NCBI RefSeq assembly: GCF_023266035.1
Contig: NZ_JAHFRY010000008.1
Location: 1-43,316, forward strand
DNA from: Nevskia sp.
Lineage (GTDB): Bacteria; Pseudomonadota; Gammaproteobacteria; Nevskiales; Nevskiaceae
Length of the DNA: 43,316 bases
Reading direction: 5' to 3'
Each line of letters begins with the position of its first letter. The stretch's first letter is position 1. Both the position numbers and the translations under genes were made by a program. The notes beneath the pieces are model-generated. The model was given only the letters and a program-made list of their open reading frames with translations. It ran no database searches and was not told the DNA's origin. Positions 1 through 8,322 of the stretch are shown here, piece by piece.

Positions 1-1665
1 CAGCGCGGCCCCGAGAATGATCAGGTTGTAAGTCGCCCAACCCATGTTCAGCCAGACCGTGTTGGTCATATCGAGGTCGGCGTAAAACAGCCGCACACAA
101 CCGATGACGATGCCGATGACGTTCAGCAGGTAGAGGAAGAAATACGGTCTGGCGATGTCGCCGTCGAAGTAGTCGCGGTCGACGATGCCGCCCTTGGCGG
201 TGACGTTGAACTTGCCGAGCTTCGGATTGATCAGCGCCAGGGTGGTCGGCAGGATGATGAAGGTGGCCAGCACCGTCTCGTAGACTTCCGCCCACCAGGA
301 ATGGCGGTGCTTGCCCTGGACCCGCGAATTGGTCAGCACCGCGAGCGCCAGATGCGGCAGCGCGTAGACGACTATCATCAACGCCTCGGCCTTGATGATC
401 TGGGCACCGAACATCAGGAAGGCCAGCGGGCTGGTCAGGAACACCAGCCGCGGAATGCCGTAGAAGAAATGCGCCATCGCGTTCGAGTAGCACAGCCGCT
501 GGCCGAAGCTGAGGCCCTTGGCGAGCAGCGGATTGTCGAGCCGGAAGATCTGCGCCATGCCGCGCGCCCAGCGAATGCGCTGACCGATGTGGGCGGACAG
601 CGATTCGGTGGCCAGACCGGCCGCCTGCGGGATATTGATGTAGGCCGAATTCCAGCCACGTTGATGCAGACGGAGCGCGGTGTGAGCGTCCTCGGTGACG
701 GTTTCCACCGCGATGCCACCGATCTCGGCCAGCGCGGTGCGCCGGATCACCGCGCAGGAGCCGCAAAAGAAGGTCGCGTTCCACAGGTCGTTGCCGTCCT
801 GCAGCAGGCCGTAGAACAGTTCGCCCTCGTTCGGCACCTTGCGGAAGGTACGCAGGTTGCGCTCGAACGGGTCTGGCGAGAAGAAGTGATGCGGCGTCTG
901 CACCAGCGCCATGCGCGGATCGCTGAGCAGGGTGCCCAGGGTCAGCTGCAGGAAGGAGCGGGTCGGAATGTGGTCGCAATCGAAGATCGCGATGAACTCG
1001 CCCTTGGTCTTGAGCAGCGCGTGATTGATGTTGCCGGCCTTGGCGTGGTTGTTGTCGGGCCGGGTCATGTGGATCGCGCCGACCTGCTTGGCAAAGGTCG
1101 CGAACTCCGGCCGCCGGCCGTCGTCGAGCAGGTAGATGCTGATCCGGTCCTGCGGCCAGTCGATTTCCAGCGCGGCGAGCACCGTCGGCTTCACCACCGA
1201 CAGCGGTTCGTTGTAGGTCGGAATGTAGACATCGACCATCGGCCACAGATCGCTGTTTTCCGGCAGCGGAATCGGCCGCCGCTGCAGCGGCCACATGACC
1301 TGGAAGTAGCCGAGCACCAGGATCAGATAGGCATAGGTTTCCGCCGCCAGCAGGCCGCTGGCCAGGAACAGATCGAAGCCGGTATGGCCTTCACCGATCG
1401 GCAAGGTTTCGGTGTAGCGCCAGTACAGGTAGCGAGTCGAGAACGCGACCGACAGGCCCATCATCACCAGCAGCACCGCATGGGAGCGGCTGCGCAGCAT
1501 CAGCGCCACCAGCACCGCCAGCGTGCCGGCGATCAGTTGCCAGTACAGCGTCATCGGCGTCGCAGCAAAACCCCAGAGCGCAGCCGCGATGACCGGCAGA
1601 CACAGCATCAGGATCGCGGTGCGGAGCAGGCTGCCGGCGTCGCGATCGTGCTTCGCTGAGGTCAC
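1..1665 (-). CDS. bcsA: Cellulose synthase catalytic subunit BcsA, C-terminus beyond the window
   Basis: This is the inner-membrane glycosyltransferase (GT2) that polymerises UDP-glucose into beta-1,4-glucan and extrudes it. 555 residues are visible. N-terminal hydrophobic segments precede the GT-A core, which carries LLDDG (D181), the DCD motif (D229, D231), TED (catalytic base D326) and QRIRW (Q362-W366), followed by further membrane segments. The c-di-GMP-binding PilZ domain expected downstream lies outside the window. The start is a GTG at 1665, chosen because it overlaps the TGA of the upstream gene as GTGA, a typical translational-coupling arrangement, and because it is in frame with all these motifs. 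The ATG at 1669 belongs to another frame. It is the third gene of a bcsD - bcsP-like - bcsA operon. Family assignment is firm; the exact N-terminus is slightly less so. Confidence 0.96.
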   Translation of the reverse strand, partial: MTSAKHDRDAGSLLRTAILMLCLPVIAAALWGFAATPMTLYWQLIAGTLAVLVALMLRSRSHAVLLVMMGLSVAFSTRYLYWRYTETLPIGEGHTGFDLFLASGLLAAETYAYLILVLGYFQVMWPLQRRPIPLPENSDLWPMVDVYIPTYNEPLSVVKPTVLAALEIDWPQDRISIYLLDDGRRPEFATFAKQVGAIHMTRPDNNHAKAGNINHALLKTKGEFIAIFDCDHIPTRSFLQLTLGTLLSDPRMALVQTPHHFFSPDPFERNLRTFRKVPNEGELFYGLLQDGNDLWNATFFCGSCAVIRRTALAEIGGIAVETVTEDAHTALRLHQRGWNSAYINIPQAAGLATESLSAHIGQRIRWARGMAQIFRLDNPLLAKGLSFGQRLCYSNAMAHFFYGIPRLVFLTSPLAFLMFGAQIIKAEALMIVVYALPHLALAVLTNSRVQGKHRHSWWAEVYETVLATFIILPTTLALINPKLGKFNVTAKGGIVDRDYFDGDIARPYFFLYLLNVIGIVIGCVRLFYADLDMTNTVWLNMGWATYNLIILGAAL

Positions 1666-2147
1666 GCATCACCCCGCTGGCGGATCAGGCTGACCTTCGA
1701 GGAGGCCCCCAGGCGATAGAGACGGTTCAGCACATCGGCCAGCAGCAGTTCGCCGCTGGCTACCGGCGTCAATTCCGCGATCCGTGGCAGCACCGGCAGA
1801 TCGAGCCGGAACATCGGCGCGCGCTTGGCGCGCGGCTCTGTCTGGCGGATCAGACGACCGAAGGCTTCATCGACGGGCGCCGCATCACGCACCTGCTGCT
1901 GCGTGACGGTTGGGCGAGCCACCTTCGCCGGAGCAGCCGCCGCTACCAGAGGCGGCGACGGAACCGGCGGCTGGCGCGGTGCCACGGGTGCTTCGATCGC
2001 TTCGGCCGGAGCAGTGGCATCGTAGGCAGAGCCATCTTCCGGATCGTCAGTGCGATCGAAGCTCTTGAAGCGGAACGCCGCCATGTTCATCTGCTTCAGC
2101 AAGCGCTGGACATCGTCTTCGGGCGGGGTATTCGGGGCTGAGCTCAT
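1662..2147 (-). CDS. Small cellulose-biosynthesis accessory protein, BcsP/BcsR-like
   Basis: A 161-residue cytoplasmic protein without signal peptide or membrane segment. Residues about 11-30 (DDVQRLLKQMNMAAFRFKSF) resemble the short N-terminal motif of BcsR/BcsP proteins, which regulate or assemble the cellulose synthase complex. The middle (about 45-90) is a Pro/Ala-rich, probably disordered linker. The C-terminal part (about 110-155, including LLLADVLNRLYRLGA) looks like a short folded helical element. It lies between bcsD and bcsA, 37 bp after bcsD, and overlaps the bcsA start by 4 bp, so co-translation with bcsA is likely. The assignment rests on the N-terminal motif and position, not on strong full-length similarity. 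It could instead be a lineage-specific bcs accessory protein. Confidence 0.65.
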   Translation of the reverse strand: MSSAPNTPPEDDVQRLLKQMNMAAFRFKSFDRTDDPEDGSAYDATAPAEAIEAPVAPRQPPVPSPPLVAAAAPAKVARPTVTQQQVRDAAPVDEAFGRLIRQTEPRAKRAPMFRLDLPVLPRIAELTPVASGELLLADVLNRLYRLGASSKVSLIRQRGDA

Positions 2148-2184
2148 GATCTGTATTTCTCGGACACAGTTCTTTCAGGCGCGC

Positions 2185-2673
2185 TTACTGGAAGCGGCTT
2201 TCGTGGGTCAGTCGGTAGCGCAACTCGCCCGCCGGGCGATCGGCGAGACGGATCTGGCGCAGCTGCAGGCGATCGTCGGCGCCGAGCTGGCGGATCCAGG
2301 TCGCGTACAGACCTTCGAACAGCGACGAGGACCAGGCCAGGCCGGCTTTGCCGAACCAGGCTTCGAGCGGCGAATCGCCATGGATGAAGTCGACGGCATC
2401 GTCGTGATGCTCGATCTTCAACCAGCCCCAGTCGTTGACCGCCAGCCACTCGCGCGCCAACTGTTCAAGTTCGCCGAGACGTTCGATCTTCTCGACCGGA
2501 TAGGTCTCGCCGAGGCGTACCCCGGCGGCATGGAACAGCGAGCGCAGCTGCTCTTCACCGACATGTCCGTGCAGCTCCAGAGCGATCGCCTTGAGCACCG
2601 GCAGCACCGCCGTGATCCGCGGCCGGGTCTGGCCGAAGAACTGTTCGGCTTCCTGAATATTTTGCATTTCCAT
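2185..2673 (-). CDS. bcsD: Cellulose synthase subunit BcsD
   Basis: A 162-residue homologue of BcsD (AxCesD of Komagataeibacter), a periplasmic octameric ring protein that guides and aligns glucan chains so that they crystallise. The family signature is visible: NDWGWLKIEHHDDAVDFIHGD around residues 80-100 matches the INWGYVKLD...I.H region of AxCesD. It is followed by a W...LFEGLYATWIRQLG segment matching LEGLYGRWI. No signal peptide is visible, as in known BcsD. The ATG at 2673 has AGGA about 8-9 nt upstream; the ATG two codons later is the alternative. It is the first gene of the operon. Its presence suggests ordered cellulose rather than only amorphous biofilm cellulose, but this is inferred from the family. 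Confidence 0.88.
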   Translation of the reverse strand: MEMQNIQEAEQFFGQTRPRITAVLPVLKAIALELHGHVGEEQLRSLFHAAGVRLGETYPVEKIERLGELEQLAREWLAVNDWGWLKIEHHDDAVDFIHGDSPLEAWFGKAGLAWSSSLFEGLYATWIRQLGADDRLQLRQIRLADRPAGELRYRLTHESRFQ

Positions 2674-3676
2674 TCAACTGGCTTCCTGTGCGCGCGCGTC
2701 AAAATCCAAGCCGCGTCGGTCAATAGCGCGCTGAAGAAATGGATGGAGATTTCCACAGCGGCCTGCGCCAAATGACGACTGGGTCACACAATAAGAATGC
2801 CAGCCGTGGTCTTGCTTGTATTCCAGCTTGGGGGGAATAACCGCGAGCATCGGGGACAGCCTCGAGACTGACAGGTGGTATCGGTCGGCACCGATGACAC
2901 GGGCGCTCGACCGTGCCTCGACAAGATTCATGGCTCTGCATCAATCATCGACAATGTGATGCTTCAGACGAGCCGCGCCCGGGGAAACGGACAAGGAGCT
3001 TTTCCGTATCAACAGTTTGCCGTAGTACACAACTGTTCCGAAACTCGCGAAAACTCAACCTTGCCACCCTCGAACGTGGACGGAAACCTTTGAAAATTTT
3101 GATGACAATCTGATCCTGCGCCGCTCTCGCCTGCCCTGCCGGGAATTGATTCAGGCCGCCGAGGGGCGCTTTCTAGGGTCGTTTTTACTACTCAGATTTA
3201 CTGTGTTTTCAGCCTGTTCCCGGATCTGACGCGCAACTTCAAATCTTCATCGCTGCCAACAGCCTCAAACGACCCGATTGAATGAATTATCGGGAATGAC
3301 TACGGCAGTCCAGTGCAAACAGATGCACGCTTTCAAAGCCGTGAAAAAAAATCTGAACTCCCGGGAAAGTATCGTTGCTCGCGCTGACCAGAGATCGCCG
3401 TTCATCCCCGTTCAACATGCCTCCTGACGGCGCCAGCCCAGCAAGGCCTGAAGCGCTGCCGATTTTTTCGTCCCACCGCACAGACCCTCCCATGCCCAGG
3501 GGTCCCGATTCCATACCGACATGACTGGCCATTGAACAACCGACCGCATCGAAGGCGAAAGCCTGTCGTCGCCGAACGCGCCGTGCGCCGAGACTGGGAA
3601 AGAGCCCGCACCCTGATGCGTCTGCTGCTCACCGCGCGGTTGCAGGTGCTCGATGCGGAATCCGCCGCCCACGAAA
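2674..3676. other. Gene-free upstream region of the bcs operon
   Basis: About 1 kb with no credible gene. The open frames here are short, lack recognisable domains and are poorly supported by start sites. The stretch about 3040-3360 is visibly richer in A+T than the surroundings. A 7-bp inverted repeat AACAGTT/AACTGTT (3011-3017 and 3031-3037) could be an operator. The bcs promoter must lie here because the preceding gpmA operon ends at its terminator. I could not place a convincing -35/-10 pair. Confidence 0.5.
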
Positions 3677-3702
3677 AAGGCCCGGTCGCAGGACCGGGCC
3701 TT
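3677..3702 (-). terminator. Rho-independent terminator of the gpmA operon
   Basis: A perfect 11-bp stem AAGGCCCGGTC / GACCGGGCCTT with a 4-nt loop, followed on the minus strand by a run of T (complement of A at 3674-3678). It begins 18 bp past the gpmA stop codon, so it ends the hydrolase - carbonic anhydrase - gpmA transcript. Confidence 0.9.
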
Positions 3703-3719
3703 GATGCCCTGCGAAGAAA

Positions 3720-4472
3720 CTAGTGCTTGACCTTCGCCTGATTGGCCACCGCTTCGGCAGCGCGCTTCGCCGCTTCCGGATCGCCGAGGTAACGATGGCT
3801 GACCACCTTCAGCTGGTCGTCCAGCTCGACCAGTAACGGGATGCCGGTCGGGATGTTCACTTCGAGGATTTCGGCTTCGCCGAGGCCCATCAGGTACTTC
3901 CACAGCGCCCGCAGGCTGTTGCCGTGCGCGGCAACCAGCACGGTCTGGCCGGCCAGCAGTTGCGGGGCGATCTGGTCATGCCAGTAGGGCAGCACGCGGT
4001 CGAGCGTGGTGGCCAGCGATTCGGTGCCCGGCAGCGCGTTGATGTCGAGCTTCTTGTAGCGCGCATCGTTGGCCGGATGGCCGGCGTCGCTGAGTTCCAT
4101 CGCCGGCGGCGGGATGTCGTAGCTGCGGCGCCAGATCTTGACCTGCGCCTCGCCGTGCTTGGCGGTGGTCTCGGCCTTGTCCAGACCCTGCAGCGCGCCG
4201 TAGTGGCGCTCGTTCAGGCGCCAGGACTTGGTCACCGGAATCCACTGCTGGTCCATCGCGTCGAGCGCGATGTTCAGGGTGCGCAGCGCGCGCTTCAGCA
4301 CCGAGGTGTGGGCGCAGTCGAACTTCAGGCCTTCGGCGAGCATCAGTTCGCCGCCAGCTTTCGCTTCGGCGCGGCCCTGCTCGGTGAGGTCGACATCGAC
4401 CCAGCCGGTGAAGCGGTTTTCGAGGTTCCACTGGCTCTGGCCGTGGCGCAGCAGCACTAGCTTGCGAGTCAT
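3720..4472 (-). CDS. gpmA: 2,3-bisphosphoglycerate-dependent phosphoglycerate mutase
   Basis: A cytoplasmic glycolytic/gluconeogenic enzyme interconverting 3- and 2-phosphoglycerate through a phosphohistidine. The 250 residues match the usual length for GpmA. The catalytic motif LRHGQSQWN places the phosphorylated His at residue 10; the second histidine is in AAHGNS (His183); [13 protein letters not shown] is the conserved substrate-loop region. The C-terminal tail (about 225-250, Ala/Lys-rich) is the flexible lid seen in dimeric and tetrameric enzymes. It is the last gene of a three-gene minus-strand operon, 47 bp after the carbonic anhydrase and just ahead of a strong terminator. Confidence 0.97.
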   Translation of the reverse strand: MTRKLVLLRHGQSQWNLENRFTGWVDVDLTEQGRAEAKAGGELMLAEGLKFDCAHTSVLKRALRTLNIALDAMDQQWIPVTKSWRLNERHYGALQGLDKAETTAKHGEAQVKIWRRSYDIPPPAMELSDAGHPANDARYKKLDINALPGTESLATTLDRVLPYWHDQIAPQLLAGQTVLVAAHGNSLRALWKYLMGLGEAEILEVNIPTGIPLLVELDDQLKVVSHRYLGDPEAAKRAAEAVANQAKVKH

Positions 4473-4519
4473 GTCTGACGGGGCTCTTGGGTTGGGTTGC
4501 GATCGATGCGGGCCGAGCT

Positions 4520-5047
4520 TCAGCCCTGCAGGTAGTTGTTCTTGACTCTGACGTAATGGGCGGCCGAATAGGCCAGGTTCGACAGTTCCTGCTCACTCAG
4601 CCGGCGCGCCTGCACCGCCGGGCTGCCGCGATACAGCCAGCCGGATTCCAGACGCTTGCCGGGGCCGACCAGCGCACCGGCGGCGATGAAGACATCGTCC
4701 TCGATCACCGCGCGGTCGAGGACCTTGGCGCCCATGCCGATCAGGCAGCGGTTGCCGACCGTACAGCCGTGCAGGATCGCCTGATGGCCGATGGTGACGT
4801 CGTCGCCGACGATCAGGCCCATGCCGCCCGGCAGCAGCGGACCGTCGTGGGTGACATGCAGCACGGCGCCGTCCTGGACGTTGCTGCGCGCGCCGATGCG
4901 GATGAAGTTGACGTCGCCGCGGATCACCGCCATCGGCCAGACCGAGGCATCGTCGCCGAGTTCGACATCGCCGATCACGCAGGACTGCTCGTCGATATAG
5001 ACGTTCTGGCCCAGCCGCGGCAGTGCGCCGCGATACGCACGGATCAT
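4520..5047 (-). CDS. Gamma-carbonic anhydrase family protein (YrdA-like)
   Basis: A 175-residue left-handed beta-helix protein of hexapeptide repeats, residues about 15-150 ([21 protein letters not shown] and following). The three metal-binding histidines expected for the gamma class are present: one in VLHVTHDG and two in [10 protein letters not shown]. The family binds Zn or Fe as a trimer; many YrdA/PaaY members have weak or no hydratase activity, so the reaction here is not certain. The gene starts 19 bp after the hydrolase stop and is 47 bp before gpmA, so all three are probably co-transcribed. Linkage to prlC just beyond the hydrolase resembles Pseudomonas, where a YrdA-like gene adjoins prlC. 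Confidence 0.92.
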   Translation of the reverse strand: MIRAYRGALPRLGQNVYIDEQSCVIGDVELGDDASVWPMAVIRGDVNFIRIGARSNVQDGAVLHVTHDGPLLPGGMGLIVGDDVTIGHQAILHGCTVGNRCLIGMGAKVLDRAVIEDDVFIAAGALVGPGKRLESGWLYRGSPAVQARRLSEQELSNLAYSAAHYVRVKNNYLQG

Positions 5048-5066
5048 GGGCGGATCACGGCGAAGA

Positions 5067-6002
5067 TCATGGTGTCGGGACGATCGTCTGCAGGCCGCCC
5101 GGTGCTTCCTGGCGCGGCTTCGGCGCGTTGGCGCCGGTGTTGCGCTTGATGAAATCGTTGACGTAGAACATCACGTCGCTCTGGCCGACGGCGAGCTTGA
5201 TCAGCGAAGAGGTCGCCAGGGTCGCGATGATCTTGCGATGGCTCATCTCCGGATAGATCACCGTCTCCACCGGCCCATTGGCCCTCTGGATGCGCGCCGC
5301 CAGATGTTCGGTGTTGGTCGAGAACACCGTCTTGTCGTCCTGGCCGTGCATCAGCAGCATCGGCGGATTGCTGCCGTCGGCGTACATCATCGGCTGGGTC
5401 CGGTCGTAGTTCTCCGGCGCGCCGAACAGATCGCGCAGATCCGGATCGGTGAGCGGCAGGAAATCGTAGGGGCCGGCGAGGCCGATCATCGCGCGGATCC
5501 AGGCGCGATCACCGCCCACCGATTTCATCAGCGCCGGATTCAGGGTCAGCATCGCCGCGTTGTAGGCACCGGAGGAATGGCCCATTACCACGATCTTGGC
5601 CGGGTCGCCGCCGTACTGGGCGATCTGGCTGTGCACCCACTTCACGGCCTTGGCGTTGTCGGTCAGGAAGCTCGGGTAACGCACCTGCGGATACAGGCGG
5701 TAGTTCGGCAGCACGGCGACGAAGCCGCGCGCCGCCAGCGCCTGGCCGACGAACTTGTAGGCTTCCTTGCTGCCTTCCTGCCAGCGGCCGCCGAAGAAGA
5801 ACACCACCACCGGCGCATTGGCGACGCCGTTCGGGCTGTAGACATCGAGCTGCAGGCCGGAGGCGGCATCGAAGCCGACGTTCGACGACAGTCGATAGCC
5901 CTTGTCGGAGGTCAGGTCATTGGTCAGCTGCTGGCCGCTACAGGCGCTCAGCAACAGCAGGGCAGCGAAGAAGCTCAGGATCAGACTTGAGATAGGGCGC
6001 AC
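5067..6002 (-). CDS. Lipoprotein alpha/beta hydrolase (BD-FAE/esterase-like)
   Basis: A probable membrane-anchored esterase of the alpha/beta-hydrolase fold. From a GTG start at 6002 it has an ideal lipoprotein signal of 20 residues ending in the lipobox LLSAC, with Cys21 as lipidation site. An upstream GTG at 6062 would add 20 residues before the signal and is less likely. The nucleophile elbow is GHSSG, the acid is in HGQDDKT and the histidine in MSHRK. The oxyanion region reads FFFGGRW rather than the usual HGGG, a variant shared with the giant proteins between 10930 and 33912. It is the first gene of the operon with the carbonic anhydrase and gpmA. The substrate is unknown; BD-FAE relatives act on carbohydrate esters and carboxylesters. 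Confidence 0.85.
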   Translation of the reverse strand: MRPISSLILSFFAALLLLSACSGQQLTNDLTSDKGYRLSSNVGFDAASGLQLDVYSPNGVANAPVVVFFFGGRWQEGSKEAYKFVGQALAARGFVAVLPNYRLYPQVRYPSFLTDNAKAVKWVHSQIAQYGGDPAKIVVMGHSSGAYNAAMLTLNPALMKSVGGDRAWIRAMIGLAGPYDFLPLTDPDLRDLFGAPENYDRTQPMMYADGSNPPMLLMHGQDDKTVFSTNTEHLAARIQRANGPVETVIYPEMSHRKIIATLATSSLIKLAVGQSDVMFYVNDFIKRNTGANAPKPRQEAPGGLQTIVPTP

Positions 6003-6231
6003 GGAAACGGGTCTCTCGATGGGCAGCGGGAACCGGCCTGCATGATACCGCGACCGCTTCACTGCTCTCGCAGGAAGCGGGCCCGCTCGATCATCGCGAT
6101 CAGCATTTTCGATTGTCGTAGCAGCGCCCGGCCGTGCGACGATCCTCGCTCCCAGCTTCGAACCTCGCCCTTGAACCAGGCGCCTGCAGCCTGCATCTCT
6201 TCAACTGATCAGAATTTTTCCGGCATTCCCC

Positions 6232-8280
6232 ATGACCAATCCGCTGCTCGCCCCCGTCGCTCCCAACACCCTGCCCGCGTTCGACGCGATCCAGCCCGAG
6301 CACGCCGAACCGGCGATCGATGGCGTGCTGACCGACAATCGCGCCGCGCTCTAAGCGCTGCTGGCTGGCGGCAAGGCCACGAGCTGGGAAGGTCTGATCG
6401 AACCGCTGGAAGACTTGAGCGATCGCATGAGCCGCGCCTGGGGGCCGATCCAGCATCTGTTCGGTGTCACCTCGACCAGCGCCTGGCGCAAGGCCTTCAA
6501 TGCGGTGCAGCCGAAGATCACCGAATACGGCCTGGAGCTGTCGCAGAACGAAGCGCTGTTCCAGGCTTACGAGCAACTCGCCGCTAGCCCGGCGGCCGCC
6601 TCGTTCTCACCAACCCGCAAGAAGGTGCTCACGGACGCGATCCGCGACTTCAAGCTGTCCGGCATTGCGCTGCCAGCCGAGCAGAAGGCGCGCTACAAGG
6701 TGATCGCGCTGCGCCTGTCCGAGCTGCAGACCAAGTTCGAGGAAAACCTGCTCGACGCGGTGCAGGCCTGGTCGAAGCACGTCACTGACGAAGCGCTGCT
6801 GGTCGGCATGACCGAGGAAGGCAAGGCTCAGGCCGCCGAGAAGGCGAAAGCCAAGGAACTCGACGGCTGGCTGCTGACTCTGGACTTTCCGAGCTACGAC
6901 GCCGTCATCTCCTACGCCGACAACCGCGAGCTGCGCCACGAGCTGTACGAGGCCTATGCGACCCGCGCCTCGGAACTCGGCCCGCAGGGTGGCCAGTTCG
7001 ACAACACGCCGCTGATGCAGGAAATCATCGCGCTGCGCGACGAGGAAGCGCGCCTGCTCGGCTTCAACAACTTCGCCGAGCTGTCGCTGGCGACCAAGAT
7101 GGCCGAATCGCCGGATGCCGTCGAAGCCTTCCTGCTTGATCTGGCGGTCAAGGCCAAGCCGTTCGCGCTTGCCGAACTCGATGAGCTGCGCGCCTTCGCC
7201 AAGGCCCGCGACGGCCTGAGCGATCTCGCGCCCTGGGATATGGCCTATTACTCCGAGAAGCTGAAAGAACAGAAGCTCGGCTATTCCGAAGAAGAACTGC
7301 GCCCGTACTTCCCGGCGCAGCAGGTGATCGCCGGCATGTTCGAAGTCGTCGAGCGCATGTACGGCGTGCGCATCGAAGCGGCGGCCGATATCAAGACCTG
7401 GCACAAGGACGTCACTACCTGGCGCCTCGCGGAAGCCGATGGCAGCGAAATCGGACTGTTCTATCTCGATCCCTACGCCCGCCAGGACAAGCGCGGCGGT
7501 GCCTGGATGGACGAATGCCTGGTGCGTCGCCAGACCGCGACCGGCCTGCAGCGTCCGGTCGCCTACCTGACCTGCAACTTCACGCCGCCACTCGGTGGTG
7601 CGCCGGCACTGCTGACCCACGACGAAGTGGTGACCCTGTTCCATGAATTCGGCCACGGCCTGCATCACCTGCTGACCCGGGTCGATGAAGCTTCGGTGTC
7701 CGGCATCCGCGGGGTCGCCTGGGATGCCGTGGAGCTGCCCAGCCAGTTCATGGAGAACTGGTGCTACGACCGCGCCACACTCAATGGCTTCGCCCGCCAT
7801 TACAAGACCGGCGAAACCATCCCCGACGCGCTGCTCGCCAAGCTGCAGGCCGGCCGCGGCTATCAGGCCGGACTGATGACCCTGCGCCAGGTCGAGTTCT
7901 CGCTGTTCGATCTGCGCCTGCATCGCGATACTGCCAAGGGCGTCGGCATTCTCGACACCCTCAACGCGGCGCGCGCCGAGGTCAGCGTGTTCCCGCCGCC
8001 GGCCTGGAACCGCATGCCGAACTCCTTCGGCCACATCTTTGCTGGCGGCTACGCGGCCGGCTACTACAGCTACAAGTGGGCCGAAGTGCTGTCCGCCGAT
8101 GCCTTCGCGGCGTTCGAGGAATCGAACTTCTCGCCGGACACCGGCCGCCGCTTCCGCGACACCGTGCTGGCCAACGGCGGCTCGCAGGACGCGATGGATC
8201 TGTTCGTCGCCTTCCGCGGCCGCAAGCCGGAAGTGGAAGCGCTGCTGCGGCATTCGGGCCTGGTGCCGAACGCAGTCTGA
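6232..8280 (+). pseudogene. prlC: Oligopeptidase A (prlC), interrupted by an in-frame stop
   Basis: A cytoplasmic M3-family zinc metallopeptidase that degrades short peptides, including cleaved signal peptides. The frame from ATG 6232 (MTNPLLAPV..., very like E. coli PrlC) to 8280 would be about 682 codons, the family length, but codon 41 (6352-6354) is TAA. Everything else is well conserved: the zinc site HEFGH (codons 471-475), GVAWDAVELPSQFMENW, and the C-terminal HIFAGGYAAGYYSY region. TAA is one base from GAA, CAA or AAA, so a single substitution explains it. A shortened protein could restart at TTG 6415 or ATG 6427, losing about 60 N-terminal residues, but I see no strong ribosome-binding site there. 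It could be a recent pseudogene or a sequencing error. Confidence 0.85.
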
Positions 8281-8286
8281 AACCTG

Positions 8287-8313
8287 CCTCGCCGCCGAGC
8301 ATCGGCGGCGAGG
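8287..8313. terminator. Bidirectional hairpin between convergent genes
   Basis: A perfect 12-bp inverted repeat CCTCGCCGCCGA / TCGGCGGCGAGG with a 3-nt loop sits between the stop codons of prlC and the nucleotidase. There is no T-tract, so it is a candidate rather than a certain intrinsic terminator; it can also protect both mRNA ends. Confidence 0.6.
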
Positions 8314-8322
8314 TCAGCTCCA

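Noticed and set aside
301-1659. 452-residue open frame on the plus strand over bcsA
   Set aside because: It is the antisense shadow of bcsA, whose frame carries all GT2 catalytic motifs and runs off the window edge without a stop.
2990-3040. Possible c-di-GMP riboswitch upstream of bcs (a GGCAAAC stretch on the minus strand)
   Set aside because: Only this short piece resembles the GEMM core. The second conserved segment (GGGACGCAAAGCC-like) and the expected helices are absent.
3287-3903. Short open frames of 76-163 residues before gpmA
   Set aside because: They lack domains and ribosome-binding sites, and some overlap the gpmA terminator or gpmA itself.
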